A DNA stretch of 64,000 bases from Flavobacterium gawalongense (GCF_007097265.1 NZ_VJZP01000020.1:1-64000), one strand, 5' to 3'; shown: positions 30,154 through 39,188, numbered from the stretch's first letter. The notes: a model not told the origin generated them from the letters alone. Program-made: numbers and translations.

Positions 30154-30161
30154 CAAAAGTA
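30154..30161 (-). promoter_or_regulatory. -7 box of rpsU
   Basis: TACTTTTG on the minus strand, 29 nt before the rpsU ATG, fits the TANNTTTG element. No clear TTG lies at the proper distance. Confidence 0.5.
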
Positions 30162-30194
30162 AACATTATTTTGAATTACGAGTCATGAATTATG

Positions 30195-30322
30195 GATTAT
30201 TTTCGGGCGTGCCGGCGGACACCACTTTTGTTGTCATCAAAACATCTTTTCATCCGCCGTCAGGCTGTCCGTTGCAAGTCCTCATTGCATTCCGGGCTTT
30301 CCTCTTCCATCCTTCACGCAAA
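30195..30322. repeat. GC-rich intergenic repeat-like block
   Basis: This stretch is clearly richer in G and C than its surroundings and contains CGGGCGTGCCGGCGGAC and CCGGGCTTTCCTCTTCCATC followed by CTTCACGC. Similar CGGGCTTTCC...TCACGC blocks are widespread non-coding repeats in Flavobacterium genomes (from memory). No coding potential is seen. Confidence 0.5.
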
Positions 30323-30324
30323 AA

Positions 30325-30362
30325 AAAGAGCCAATCTACAATTTAATGTGTCTTGACTCTTT
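30325..30362 (-). terminator. terminator after the acyl-CoA dehydrogenase gene
   Basis: AAAGAGCCAA (30325-30334) pairs with TTGACTCTTT (30353-30362) with one mismatch and is followed by an A tract, which is a T tract on the minus strand. Confidence 0.55.
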
Positions 30363-30385
30363 ATTCTATTTTTTAATTTCAAAAA

Positions 30386-31528
30386 CTATTCCTTCAACAA
30401 ATTTCTTGAAATTACTATTTTTTGAATCTCCGTAGTTCCTTCACCAATAGTACATAATTTAGAATCTCTATAGAATTTTTCCACTGGATAATCTTTAATA
30501 TAACCATATCCACCGTGAATTTGCACCGCTTCGTTAGCTACTTTCACACACACTTCTGAAGCAAACATTTTAGCCATAGCTCCCATCGTAGTCACCGGTC
30601 TGTGTTCTTGTTTCAAGAAAGCTGCTTTATGCAACAATAATTCCGAAGCTTCAATTTCAGTTGCCATATCAGCTAACTTGAATGAAATTCCTTGAAATTC
30701 ACAAATTGGCTGTCCAAACTGATGTCTTTCTTTCGAATATTTCAATGCCGCTTCATAAGCTCCTTTGGCAATTCCTAATGACAATGCTCCAATGGATATT
30801 CTTCCACCATCCAAAATTTTCATCGCTTGAATAAAACCTTGCCCTACTTCCCCTAATCTGTTAGCATCAGGAATACGACAATTATCAAATATCAATTCAG
30901 CAGTTTCACTGGCGCGCATTCCTAATTTATTTTCTTTTTTTCCAGAGGTAAAACCCGGCATTCCTTTTTCGAAAACAAAAGCAGTCATTCCTTTCGAATC
31001 TCCTTTTTCACCTGTACGAACAATTACAACAGCGATATCTCCAGAAATGGCATGCGTAATAAAATTCTTAGCTCCATTAACAATCCAGAAATCCCCCTCT
31101 TTTTTTGCAGTAGTATTCATTCCACCAGCATCCGATCCCGTATTGTGCTCTGTCAATCCCCAAGCACCTATATGTTCTGCGGTGGCTAATTTAGGAATCC
31201 ATCTTTTCTTTTGCTCTTCGTTTCCAAATGTCAAAATATGATTGGTACATAAAGAATTATGTGCCGCAACAGACAACCCAATCGACGGATCTACTTTTGA
31301 TATTTCTTCTACAATAGTAATGTATTCATGATATCCTAATCCAGAACCTCCGAGTTCTTCTGGCACCAAAACACCCATAAAACCCATTTCACCTAATTTT
31401 TTAAATAATGGCACGGGAAATGTTTGTGCTTCATCCCACTCCATTATATTCGGGCGAATTTCTTTTTCAGCAAAATCTCTTATAGATTGTGCAATCATCG
31501 ATTGTGTTTCGTTGTAGTCAAAGTTCAT
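30386..31528 (-). CDS. acyl-CoA dehydrogenase
   Basis: A 380-residue FAD enzyme that makes the trans-2 double bond in acyl-CoA during beta-oxidation or branched amino-acid breakdown. N-terminal helical domain to about residue 120, beta domain with WGLTEHNTGSDAGGM (FAD/substrate binding), and C-terminal helices with RISIGALSLGIAKGAYEAAL and QIHGGYGYIKDYPVEKFYRD. The catalytic Glu is in IGEGTTEIQK. Length and motifs fit the short/branched-chain class; the chain length preferred cannot be told. It starts 17 nt after the helix-hairpin-helix gene and may share its transcript. Confidence 0.95.
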   Translation of the reverse strand: MNFDYNETQSMIAQSIRDFAEKEIRPNIMEWDEAQTFPVPLFKKLGEMGFMGVLVPEELGGSGLGYHEYITIVEEISKVDPSIGLSVAAHNSLCTNHILTFGNEEQKKRWIPKLATAEHIGAWGLTEHNTGSDAGGMNTTAKKEGDFWIVNGAKNFITHAISGDIAVVIVRTGEKGDSKGMTAFVFEKGMPGFTSGKKENKLGMRASETAELIFDNCRIPDANRLGEVGQGFIQAMKILDGGRISIGALSLGIAKGAYEAALKYSKERHQFGQPICEFQGISFKLADMATEIEASELLLHKAAFLKQEHRPVTTMGAMAKMFASEVCVKVANEAVQIHGGYGYIKDYPVEKFYRDSKLCTIGEGTTEIQKIVISRNLLKE

Positions 31529-31545
31529 TGTAATACTGTTTTATT

Positions 31546-32430
31546 TTAAAAGTCCAAATATAAGTCAATTATTTTTGCTTTATCAACAGGAAATCCCTTA
31601 ATTTTTATTAAATCCTCAATATCCTTAATATCTCCTTTCATACTTCTATAGGTCACAATTTCTTTTGCTAGAGCATATCTAAAATAAGAAAACTGAGAAA
31701 GTTCCTTTAATGATGCATTATTAATATCTATCTTCTTGAAATTCGGGAGCACTGAGACTTTAAAATGAGCATTCAAATTTTCAATAACTTCGGGAGATAA
31801 TCCCCAAACATCTTTCATTTGTTCCATCGAAACAAAACCTCCTAAACTTTCTTTTTGTTTTAAAATCCGCAAAGAAATGGCCTCGCCTATCCCATAAATT
31901 TTTATCAAATCTTCTTGAGTTGCCTGATTGATATCGATTAAAACAATTTTCTCTTTTTTGGCGAAAGCCTGATTTGAATAATTTTTATACGCTTTGAATT
32001 CTTTTTTATTGTTCACCCATTCTGGGAATTTAAAATAAGGAGCTATAGCATTTAATAGTGAATCAGAAATTTTAGTCACATTTTGAAATTCTTTTGGAGA
32101 ATTCACATATTTATTTTCTTTTCTAAAAGAAAGCAACCTATCTATTTCTTCAACAGACATTCCAAGTTTATATCCTTTATAATCTGTAATAAAATTAGGA
32201 TTGAAGAGATATATTTTAGGAAGTTCCGCTTGATTCTCCGTTTTCATGGAATCAATTTGAGATTGTAGTGAAAGCCACTTTTGTTTCTCTGGATAATTTT
32301 TTGCTACAACACTAAAATCAACAAAAAAATAAATCAATTGTAAAACAATTATAATCCCAAACAACAATAAAATACCATTGCGTTGCTCACGAGAAAATTT
32401 AAAATAAGTAACTATCGTTCTGAAATCCAT
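31546..32430 (-). CDS. ComEA-like helix-hairpin-helix protein
   Basis: The 294-residue product has an N-terminal membrane helix (GILLLFGIIIVLQLIYFFVDF, about residues 19-38) and three helix-hairpin-helix type segments: LFNPNFITDYKGYKLGMSVE, IDINQATQEDLIKIYGIGEA and IDINNASLKELSQFSYFRYA. The last two have the ComEA pattern D-INxA---L--I-GIG. ComEA binds DNA at the membrane in natural transformation; here the role is unproven, since no other competence gene is close. It is anchored with the HhH domains probably outside the membrane. Confidence 0.85.
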   Translation of the reverse strand: MDFRTIVTYFKFSREQRNGILLLFGIIIVLQLIYFFVDFSVVAKNYPEKQKWLSLQSQIDSMKTENQAELPKIYLFNPNFITDYKGYKLGMSVEEIDRLLSFRKENKYVNSPKEFQNVTKISDSLLNAIAPYFKFPEWVNNKKEFKAYKNYSNQAFAKKEKIVLIDINQATQEDLIKIYGIGEAISLRILKQKESLGGFVSMEQMKDVWGLSPEVIENLNAHFKVSVLPNFKKIDINNASLKELSQFSYFRYALAKEIVTYRSMKGDIKDIEDLIKIKGFPVDKAKIIDLYLDF

Positions 32431-32679
32431 TATTTTAATTTGATTAAAAAAACTTATTTTAATAGCTAAAAATAAGAAAACTATTTAAATTTAAAAATAT
32501 AATAAAAATCAATTCAATTTGCATTTTCTTAATGAAAGTTTCACAACTTTAAAATAAGAATTTAAAAAAATATAGTTAAATTTTTTACACAATTCACAAA
32601 AACAAGTCGTTAAAATAATTATTATGTATTTATTGAAATATTGTTAGTTTTTTTTTATTTTAAAAGTTTATTTAAATTA
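32431..32679. other. AT-rich divergent spacer
   Basis: Very AT-rich gap between the divergent helix-hairpin-helix gene and the permease gene. No gene is seen; it should hold the promoter of the minus-strand unit, which I could not identify. Confidence 0.4.
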
Positions 32680-32713
32680 TTGTTTTTATTTTTTATAAAA
32701 AAGAATACATTTG
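32680..32713 (+). promoter_or_regulatory. promoter of the amino-acid permease gene
   Basis: TTG (32680-32682), 23-nt spacer, TACATTTG (32706-32713). The -7 box is perfect and the spacer is at the long end of the allowed range. The ATG follows 31 nt later. Confidence 0.6.
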
Positions 32714-32744
32714 GAGCTTAATAACAAACAAAACCATATAACCC

Positions 32745-34196
32745 ATGTCAATTTGGAAAACTAAACCACTGTCGGTATTGCTAAATGAAGCATCAGAATC
32801 TGAAAAAGGATTAAAAAGGACTTTGTCCTCACGTTCACTAGTAGCACTTGGAGTTGGAGCAATTATTGGAGCAGGATTATTTTCATTAACAGGTATTGCA
32901 GCAGCGGAACACGCAGGTCCTGCAGTTACACTCTCCTTTGTTTTAGCCGCCGTAGGATGTGCTTTTGCAGGACTTTGCTATGCAGAGTTTGCATCAATGA
33001 TACCTGTAGCAGGAAGTGCCTATACGTATTCCTATGCAACTATGGGAGAATTTATGGCTTGGATTATTGGCTGGGATTTAGTTCTTGAATATGCATTAGG
33101 AGCCGCTACAGTAGGTGTAAGCTGGTCGCGATATTTACTCGAATTATTAAATAAATACGGTATTCACCTCCCCCATAATTTGATTTGTTCACCCTGGGAA
33201 ACGTTAAAATTAAGTGACGGAACTATTATAGAAGGCGGAATGATAAATCTTCCAGCAATTTTTATAGTTTCCATGTTATCGTTATTGCTGATAAGAGGAA
33301 CTAAAGAATCTGCATCTATAAATAACATACTCGTTATTGTAAAAGTAATCGTAGTTATTATGTTTATTGTTTTAGGTTGGAGTTTTATTGACACTGCAAA
33401 CTACACACCATACATCCCTGAAAACACAGGCGTTTTTGGAGAGTTTGGATGGTCAGGAATTGCTGCTGGTGCAGGAACCGTTTTCTTTGCTTTTATTGGT
33501 TTTGATGCCGTATCTACAGCAGCTCAAGAAGCAAAAAACCCACAGAAAGGGATGCCAATTGGTATTTTAGGATCATTGGTAATTTGCACCATACTTTATG
33601 TATTATTTGCACACGTAATGACAGGACTTGTTCCTTATAATGAATTTGCCGGTGATGCTAAACCAGCTGCAACAGCATTTGCCAGAACTGGGTATACCTT
33701 TTTGCAAACAGGTTTGATTATAGCTATTTTAGCCGGTTATACTTCTGTAATGTTGGTAATGTTAATGGGACAAAGTCGTGTTTTCTACACGATGAGTAAA
33801 GATGGTTTATTACCTTCATTCTTCAGCGAAATTCACGCTAAATTCCGTACCCCATGGAAAACAAATATTTTCTTCATGATTTTTGTGAGCTTTTTTGCTG
33901 GGTTTGTACCTGTAAGTGATTTGGGTCATATGGTAAGTATTGGAACATTATTAGCATTCGTTTTAGTTTGTATTGGAGTATTGGTAATGCGTAAAAGAAT
34001 GCCGGATGCACCAAGATCATTCCGTACGCCTTTAGTACCATTTGTACCTATTGCCGGTATTGTAATCTGTTTAGCTTTAATGTATTCATTGCCTAACGAA
34101 AGCTGGGTAAGACTAGTTGTATGGATGGCATTAGGTGTTGTTATCTATTTTGTATATGGAAAGAAAAATAGTAAATTAAACAATCCAGATAAATAA
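32745..34196 (+). CDS. APC-superfamily amino-acid permease
   Basis: A 483-residue inner-membrane transporter with about 12 hydrophobic helices. The N-terminal KRTLSSRSLVALGVGAIIGA GLF-type segment carries the unwound TM1 substrate-binding GAIIGAG motif, and FAFIGFDAVSTAAQEAKNPQ is the TM6 signature of cationic amino-acid transporters (CAT family). Substrate is probably an amino acid, but which one is not clear. It is a single gene with its own promoter and a strong shared terminator. Confidence 0.93.
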   Translation: MSIWKTKPLSVLLNEASESEKGLKRTLSSRSLVALGVGAIIGAGLFSLTGIAAAEHAGPAVTLSFVLAAVGCAFAGLCYAEFASMIPVAGSAYTYSYATMGEFMAWIIGWDLVLEYALGAATVGVSWSRYLLELLNKYGIHLPHNLICSPWETLKLSDGTIIEGGMINLPAIFIVSMLSLLLIRGTKESASINNILVIVKVIVVIMFIVLGWSFIDTANYTPYIPENTGVFGEFGWSGIAAGAGTVFFAFIGFDAVSTAAQEAKNPQKGMPIGILGSLVICTILYVLFAHVMTGLVPYNEFAGDAKPAATAFARTGYTFLQTGLIIAILAGYTSVMLVMLMGQSRVFYTMSKDGLLPSFFSEIHAKFRTPWKTNIFFMIFVSFFAGFVPVSDLGHMVSIGTLLAFVLVCIGVLVMRKRMPDAPRSFRTPLVPFVPIAGIVICLALMYSLPNESWVRLVVWMALGVVIYFVYGKKNSKLNNPDK

Positions 34197-34209
34197 ATTT
34201 CTATCCTAA

Positions 34210-34260
34210 TTTAAAAAGGGATTATAAAGTATTTCAAGTACTTTATAATCCCTTTTTAAA
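34210..34260. terminator. 22-bp perfect bidirectional terminator
   Basis: Arms 34210-34231 and 34239-34260 are perfectly complementary around TTTCAAG, with AAAAAGGG/CCCTTTTT ends. It lies between the convergent permease and PspC-like genes and has T tracts for both directions. Confidence 0.9.
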
Positions 34261-34272
34261 TTTATATTATTT

Positions 34273-34500
34273 TTACAAATCAAAAACTGAGGTACGTTTC
34301 GCTCGAATTAAATCCTTCAGACGAATCCAAAAAGCCAATGTCAAATAAACCGCAAACCACAATCCAACAGTAACAAACGACAAGTAGATAAAAAATAATC
34401 GTACACTACTGGCACGCATCCCTAATGTATCCGCCAAACGAGAAGAAACATGAAAACCGTGTTTCTCAAAAAAAAACTTAAGTTTTATAATTACTGACAT
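34273..34500 (-). CDS. PspC-domain membrane protein
   Basis: A 75-residue protein with an N-terminal cytoplasmic stretch (FFEKHGFHVSSRLADTLGMR) and one hydrophobic segment (LFFIYLSFVTVGLWFAVYLTLAFWIRL). The layout, short helical start followed by a membrane segment, is that of PspC-like proteins, which in other bacteria respond to envelope stress. No PspA/B partner is near, so the stress role is inference. Confidence 0.75.
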   Translation of the reverse strand: MSVIIKLKFFFEKHGFHVSSRLADTLGMRASSVRLFFIYLSFVTVGLWFAVYLTLAFWIRLKDLIRAKRTSVFDL

Positions 34501-34547
34501 TCTTTAGCTTATTTGGTTATTCTTTTTTAGAATACAAATTTACAATA

Positions 34548-35849
34548 TTATCTTATTCTCCCATTAACGGACACCAAATTATCCTTTTTGAGTAATTCCA
34601 TCCCTACGGCACATTCTAAACATTTGCTTTTATTACAATATTCATTCTTGAGTTGTAACAAAGATTGAGTTTCAAAAGCACTTTTTGATTGTATACCGAA
34701 AGAACTAAATTTATCTATAACCGCATTTTTCTCTGGAGCAACTTCATTTAAAAGGCGTATTAAATCCTCCGAAATTTCTTTTCCCTGACTTTTTGCGAAA
34801 GCAAACTGAAGTGGAATTATAGTATTTATAACAATCAAATCGATGAAAGATTTAGAAAGCGGTTTCTTTTTCTTCGGGCTTTCTTTGTCAAATTGATAAT
34901 GATTTAACCAATATTCTGAAGCGGACACTTGGAAAACTTCATAAATATCTTTTAATGAATTTAATGTACTTATTTTCGAAAATAAATTTTGCTGACTGTG
35001 GTATAAATTAGCCAATTGAGAAAGTCGTATCGTTGGAAAATTATCAGGACGATGCTTGAAAAACTGAACGGGCTCTATACAACTTTTCTCCATTTGATAT
35101 TTGTGGAGCAAATAGAAATACCTGAATTTTAAATCTTTGAAATAATTATCTTCCTTTTCAGAATCCAACAAACCAGCATTTCCAAAAATTAATGCTTCCA
35201 GATTCTCCACTTCAAAACTTTCTTTTCTTATGATTGAAAAAGGAATGGATCGGGCAATTTTCAAAAAGATTTCTCCATTCGTATTTAAACCAAAATTCTT
35301 GGCCAAAAGACAAAACAAAACTGCTTCCCAATCTTGATTGGTTTGTTCCAACAAATCAAATATAGGTTTGGATTTTCTTTCTAAACGTTCAAAAAACAAA
35401 CGTTCTTGCCAGTTTTTTAGCGTAAATTCATCAATATCTTTTAACTGTTTTTCGCAAAAAATCCATGATTTTGGAGCCATTAAAGATTGGTAACTTTCAA
35501 CAGTCTCTTTTTCTACATATTTTTTTAATTCCAAAACCGGAATTTCAGTATTATCACTTCTAAAAATCTCCGCATCATGTTCCCAAACTACATGTAGAAT
35601 TACGTTTTCATACCCTGCATCTCTTTCGTGATGATGCACGTACCAATCAGAAGATTTGAGATGAATTTCGACGTTTCCAGCCCATTTTTGATCACCAATA
35701 GTAATTTGAGCATTGAAAAAATCAGGACCTGCCAATTCAAGGTATTGCCCTACATTGGCAATTGTGATTTCCTCATCGTTAAACGTTTTTAAATTCAAAG
35801 TATCAAACTTCTTGAATTTCCAGAGATAATGGAGGAAATCTTCTTTCAT
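34548..35849 (-). CDS. DUF2851 protein
   Basis: A 433-residue protein of the Bacteroidota family DUF2851, without established function. The N-terminus has the conserved MKEDFLHYLWKFKKFDTLNL and GPDFFNAQITIGDQKWAGNVEIHLKSSDW segments, with HHHERDAGYENVILHVVWEHD after them. These His- and Asp-rich segments suggest a metal- or nucleic-acid-binding fold, but that is a guess. The C-terminus has a CNKSKCLECAVG cysteine cluster that could bind metal. It stands alone on the minus strand. Confidence 0.9.
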   Translation of the reverse strand: MKEDFLHYLWKFKKFDTLNLKTFNDEEITIANVGQYLELAGPDFFNAQITIGDQKWAGNVEIHLKSSDWYVHHHERDAGYENVILHVVWEHDAEIFRSDNTEIPVLELKKYVEKETVESYQSLMAPKSWIFCEKQLKDIDEFTLKNWQERLFFERLERKSKPIFDLLEQTNQDWEAVLFCLLAKNFGLNTNGEIFLKIARSIPFSIIRKESFEVENLEALIFGNAGLLDSEKEDNYFKDLKFRYFYLLHKYQMEKSCIEPVQFFKHRPDNFPTIRLSQLANLYHSQQNLFSKISTLNSLKDIYEVFQVSASEYWLNHYQFDKESPKKKKPLSKSFIDLIVINTIIPLQFAFAKSQGKEISEDLIRLLNEVAPEKNAVIDKFSSFGIQSKSAFETQSLLQLKNEYCNKSKCLECAVGMELLKKDNLVSVNGRIR

Positions 35850-36003
35850 ATTTTTTTTCAGATAATAGAGTATAGACTTGAAGATAATAGACTTCTAAAG
35901 TAAGAAAAAACAACAACTTACCTTACAAAATAAAAAAAATATTCTTCAATTCACCAAAAAATTGCTATTTTTGGCAGTAATGATAGTTCCTTCTCACCAT
36001 AGG

Positions 36004-36023
36004 ATTGCTTCGTTCCTCGCAAT
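36004..36023. repeat. short dispersed-type hairpin ATTGC...GCAAT
   Basis: ATTGCTTCGTTCCTCGCAAT with flanking CATAGG and GACTAG is a familiar intergenic repeat in Bacteroidota genomes (from memory). Here it lies 2 nt after the end of the exonuclease gene on the minus strand. Confidence 0.45.
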
Positions 36024-36025
36024 GA

Positions 36026-36508
36026 CTAGCGGAGTAAATACAATTTGGCGCAAGCCCGAGCATCAGATAAAGCTTCATGATGATTTAATTGTATTTTCAT
36101 TTCCCTACAACAATCGCTTAATTTTGTTGGTTTCAACCCTTTGGCTTTGTAAATTTTCACGGTGCATTCCCAACGAGACGCCAAATTCAATTCATCATAA
36201 TCCAAGTTATAAAGTGCCATTGATTTAGCAAGAACATTTCTATCGAAACTCTCATTATGAGCCACAATCACCCTATTTTGCAGCCGTTTTTGTATTTCAG
36301 GATATACTTGCGCAAATGATTTTGCATTCACCGTATCACGCGGATATATTCCATGCACTTGAATCGTAAAAGGAGAATATAAATTATTTGGTGGCTTGAT
36401 TAAACTGACAAATTCATCTACAATTATTCCGTTTTCTACGGTAACAATACCTACGGAACAAGGATGGAATGCGGTTGCGGTTTCAAAATCTATAGCGGTG
36501 AAAGTCAA
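36026..36508 (-). CDS. DEDDh 3'-5' exonuclease (DnaQ-like)
   Basis: A 160-residue exonuclease related to the DNA polymerase III epsilon proofreading subunit. The ExoI motif is FTAIDFETATA (Asp, Glu), ExoII is VIVAHNESFDRNVL and ExoIII is HEALSDARACAKLYL, so all four acidic residues and the His are present. It is shorter than DnaQ and has no other domain; it may act in repair or RNA turnover rather than replication. It ends next to a small hairpin repeat. Confidence 0.88.
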   Translation of the reverse strand: MTFTAIDFETATAFHPCSVGIVTVENGIIVDEFVSLIKPPNNLYSPFTIQVHGIYPRDTVNAKSFAQVYPEIQKRLQNRVIVAHNESFDRNVLAKSMALYNLDYDELNLASRWECTVKIYKAKGLKPTKLSDCCREMKIQLNHHEALSDARACAKLYLLR

Positions 36509-36562
36509 TTTGATTTCAGATTTAGGATTAATGATTTTGATTTCAGATTTACAAAAATACTA

Positions 36563-36740
36563 TCAATTATACAAGTTCAAAGCATTCAACAACTTTTTTT
36601 TCATTTCGTCTTGTAAAATTCTGGGTTCCAATACTTTTACTTCCGCGCCCATTGACAGTAATTCCATGACAAAATCGTAAGTGGGACTCATATATAATTC
36701 TATTATACATACAGTTGCATTTTGGTTTTCATAAACTACT
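36563..36740 (-). pseudogene. C-terminal fragment of a WYL-domain regulator
   Basis: On the minus strand an open frame ending at 36563 reads YENQNATVCIIELYMSPTYD, then FVMELLSMGAEVKVLEPRIL and DEMKKKLLNALNLYN. This is the tail of the WYL/YafY transcriptional-regulator family (ELLS-G-EV-VLEP...L). About 58 codons remain; the HTH and WYL core are gone. The upstream side is directly joined to the SIR2-like remnant, so a deletion fused the two loci. Confidence 0.7.
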
Positions 36741-36748
36741 GTATAAAA

Positions 36749-37504
36749 TTAGATTAATGAATATTGATAATCACCATTTTTTTTCAACTCATTATAAGAA
36801 GTAGTAATTTCATTAGCTTCATATTTAGCCATATAATAATCTGCAACATTAATTAACTGACTTAAAACAAATGGTTTATTACAATCTCTAGGAATTTCAC
36901 TTTTAAACTTTTCTAATATTAGTAATATCAAATCCTTAAAATTATCAAAATACAGATTTATTTTCTCATTTTGTAGCCAAACAGCTAAATAATTTAAAAC
37001 AACTTCTGTAAAAAAGTTTTCCTCAAATATTAAGCGATTAAGTAATAGAGATAAATTGGTTTTATCATCAATTTCAACTTTGTCATCATATAATTTCAAT
37101 GATAATTCTGCCAAAGATTTTAAAACTATATTCTTATCCTTAAATAATAATCCTTCTTTAATTGTTCTATAACCACGTTCCTTTATCAATTCAGAAAATA
37201 TAAATTATATATAGTATTGTAATCCTCAAAACTCTCAAGTCTTCCCTTTTCAAAATCCAAAAAGTTTATCATTTCCTCATAAATAAAGTCAAATTTAGTT
37301 TCTCTATCTTTCTTATTCCATTCCGTAATTAAATCTAACTCACTTTTTTGGACATGCTATATCATAAATTAGTTGTGACCAAGAAGGAAACAAATTTGGA
37401 TCAGCATTTTTACTAAATCCAGCACCAATTAATGCTGACATATGGTGAGAATGCAATTTTCGTCTTAATTCTTTTAGAAATTCAATAGTTGAAGTTAAAG
37501 GCAT
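36749..37504 (-). pseudogene. degraded SIR2-like gene
   Basis: The ATG at 37504 opens a 54-codon frame containing ELRRKLHSHHMSALIGAGFS, where GAGFS is the NAD-binding motif of SIR2-like defence proteins. It ends at a TGA at 37340-37342. A second frame from about 37342 to 37186 reads SELDLITEWNKKDRETKFDF..., and a third, in the first frame again, continues from about 37210 to 36749 (SELIKERGYRTIKEGLLFKD..., 146 codons from the first TTG). Two compensating frameshifts plus loss of most of the catalytic domain (a full SIR2 domain needs about 250 residues) mark a dead gene. The C-terminal part looks alpha-helical. Related SIR2 proteins in defence islands are about 1000 residues long. Confidence 0.65.
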
Positions 37505-37570
37505 GAATTTTTATTTCAAATATAAAATTATTTTTTAGTACTACTATCAAAAAAAACAAACTTAACCTAC

Positions 37571-37606
37571 AAAACAAAAAACCCACAAGATTAAAAACCT
37601 TGCAGG
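37571..37606 (-). terminator. terminator after the cystathionine beta-synthase gene
   Basis: On the minus strand CCTGCAAG pairs with CTTGTGGG (two wobble pairs), followed by a T-rich run. It is 34 nt beyond the stop codon. Confidence 0.6.
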
Positions 37607-37639
37607 AGTTAAGTATAAAAATAAATTCGTGTTGTAACC

Positions 37640-39013
37640 TTATTTTATCGACCCAATAATATCATATTTAGTAATAATATGGTGATTTCCATTCTCTAAT
37701 TCAACCAAAACCGCATCGTTTTCTTTGGTAAATAATTTAGAAACTTCTTCTATTGAGGTTCCTAATTTTACGATTGGAAATGGTTTTCCCATAATTTCTT
37801 TAATGGGTCTGTCCGCTACATTTTTATCGGCAACATAACTTTGGAACAAATCACTTTCATCAACAGAACCTACGAATCCTGTGACGTCAATCACCGGAAT
37901 TTGAGAAATCTTGTATTTACGCATTCTTTCTATAGCGTGTGAAACTAATTCTTCTGTACGAACTACAATCAATGGTTTGTCGATATGATCTTTGATAACA
38001 TCTTCAGCTTTTTTGATTTCTTCATCCAAAAATCCTCTTTCACGCATCCAATCATCATTAAACATTTTACCTACATAACGACTTCCTGAATCGTGGAATA
38101 AAACAACAACCACATCTTCTGGTTTGAAATGTTCTTTGAGTTGCAACAATCCTTTTACAGCTGCACCAGCTGAATTCCCAACAAATATTCCTTCCTCAAG
38201 TGCAATTTTTCGGGTATAAACCGCTGCATCTTTATCAGTTACTTTTGTAAAACCATCAATCAAAGAAAAATCAACATTCTTTGGTAATATGTCTTCGCCA
38301 ATTCCTTCTGTGATATAAGAATAGATTTCATTTTCGTCGAAAATTCCTGTTTCATGGTACTTTTTAAACACAGAACCATAGGTATCGATTCCCCAAATCT
38401 TAATATTTGGGTTTTTCTCTTTTAAGTATTTTCCAACTCCTGAAATCGTCCCTCCAGTTCCTACCCCAGAAACAAAATGAGTGATTTTACCGCCGGTTTG
38501 CTCCCAAATTTCAGGCCCGGTTTGCTCGTAATGCGCTAAAGAGTTGGATAGGTTATCGTATTGATTTACATACCAGGAATTAGGTGTTTCTTCAGCCAAT
38601 CTTTTAGAAACTGAATAATAGGATCGTGGATCAGTAGGCTCAACATCCGTTGGACAAACCACCACTTTTGCACCTACCGCACGAAGAATATCCATTTTTT
38701 CTTTGGATTGTTTATCCGAAATTACACAAATAAGTTTGTAGCCTTTTATGATGGCTACTAATGCCAATCCCATTCCTGTATTTCCTGAAGTTCCTTCGAT
38801 AATTGTTCCTCCTGGTTTCAATCTTCCGTCAGCTTCGGCATCTTCAATCATTTTAACGGCCATTCTGTCTTTTACAGAATTTCCCGGATTGAAGGTTTCT
38901 ACTTTGGCAAGTACCAAAGCATCTATACCAGCAACAACTTTATTTAGTTTTACTAATGGCGTGTTGCCTATTGTCCCTAATATATTTTCTGCGTAGTGCA
39001 TTTTATTATTCAT
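37640..39013 (-). CDS. cystathionine beta-synthase (PLP + CBS domain pair)
   Basis: A 457-residue PLP enzyme of the cysteine synthase/cystathionine beta-synthase family that joins serine and homocysteine, or makes cysteine. The PLP Lys lies in NPGNSVKDRMAVKMI; TSGNTG is the substrate loop and SGVGTGGTISGVGKYLKEK binds the PLP phosphate. From about residue 340 two CBS repeats follow (RTEELVSHAIERMRKYKISQ and MGKPFPIVKLGTSIEEVSKL), which usually bind adenosine ligands and regulate activity. This domain order favours CBS over plain CysK. It has a -7 box TATCTTTG (39052-39045) 32 nt before its ATG. Confidence 0.92.
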   Translation of the reverse strand: MNNKMHYAENILGTIGNTPLVKLNKVVAGIDALVLAKVETFNPGNSVKDRMAVKMIEDAEADGRLKPGGTIIEGTSGNTGMGLALVAIIKGYKLICVISDKQSKEKMDILRAVGAKVVVCPTDVEPTDPRSYYSVSKRLAEETPNSWYVNQYDNLSNSLAHYEQTGPEIWEQTGGKITHFVSGVGTGGTISGVGKYLKEKNPNIKIWGIDTYGSVFKKYHETGIFDENEIYSYITEGIGEDILPKNVDFSLIDGFTKVTDKDAAVYTRKIALEEGIFVGNSAGAAVKGLLQLKEHFKPEDVVVVLFHDSGSRYVGKMFNDDWMRERGFLDEEIKKAEDVIKDHIDKPLIVVRTEELVSHAIERMRKYKISQIPVIDVTGFVGSVDESDLFQSYVADKNVADRPIKEIMGKPFPIVKLGTSIEEVSKLFTKENDAVLVELENGNHHIITKYDIIGSIK

Positions 39014-39044
39014 TTAAGAGTGTTCGTTGTTATAAATCACAACA

Positions 39045-39052
39045 CAAAGATA
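39045..39052 (-). promoter_or_regulatory. -7 box of the CBS gene
   Basis: TATCTTTG on the minus strand fits TANNTTTG and lies 32 nt before the ATG at 39013. The TTG element is not at the right distance. Confidence 0.45.
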
Positions 39053-39158
39053 GCATTTTGTTACAAAATAATCTTGGTTCCTGGATTATGCGTTCGTGAT
39101 TACTTCACTATACTTTTATTTCAATGGGAGTTCAGTGAATTTCATTTAAAGCGGCATC

Positions 39159-39188
39159 CTTTACTTGCTTGCTGCCAAGCAAGTAAAG
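39159..39188. repeat. 13-bp perfect hairpin
   Basis: CTTTACTTGCTTG and its complement are separated by CTGC. It lies between the porin gene stop and the CBS gene start and lacks a T tract, so it is either a weak transcription stop or a small repeat. Confidence 0.6.

Noticed and set aside
39159..39188. Hairpin as a rho-independent terminator of the porin gene
   Set aside because: No T tract follows on either strand; kept as a repeat only.
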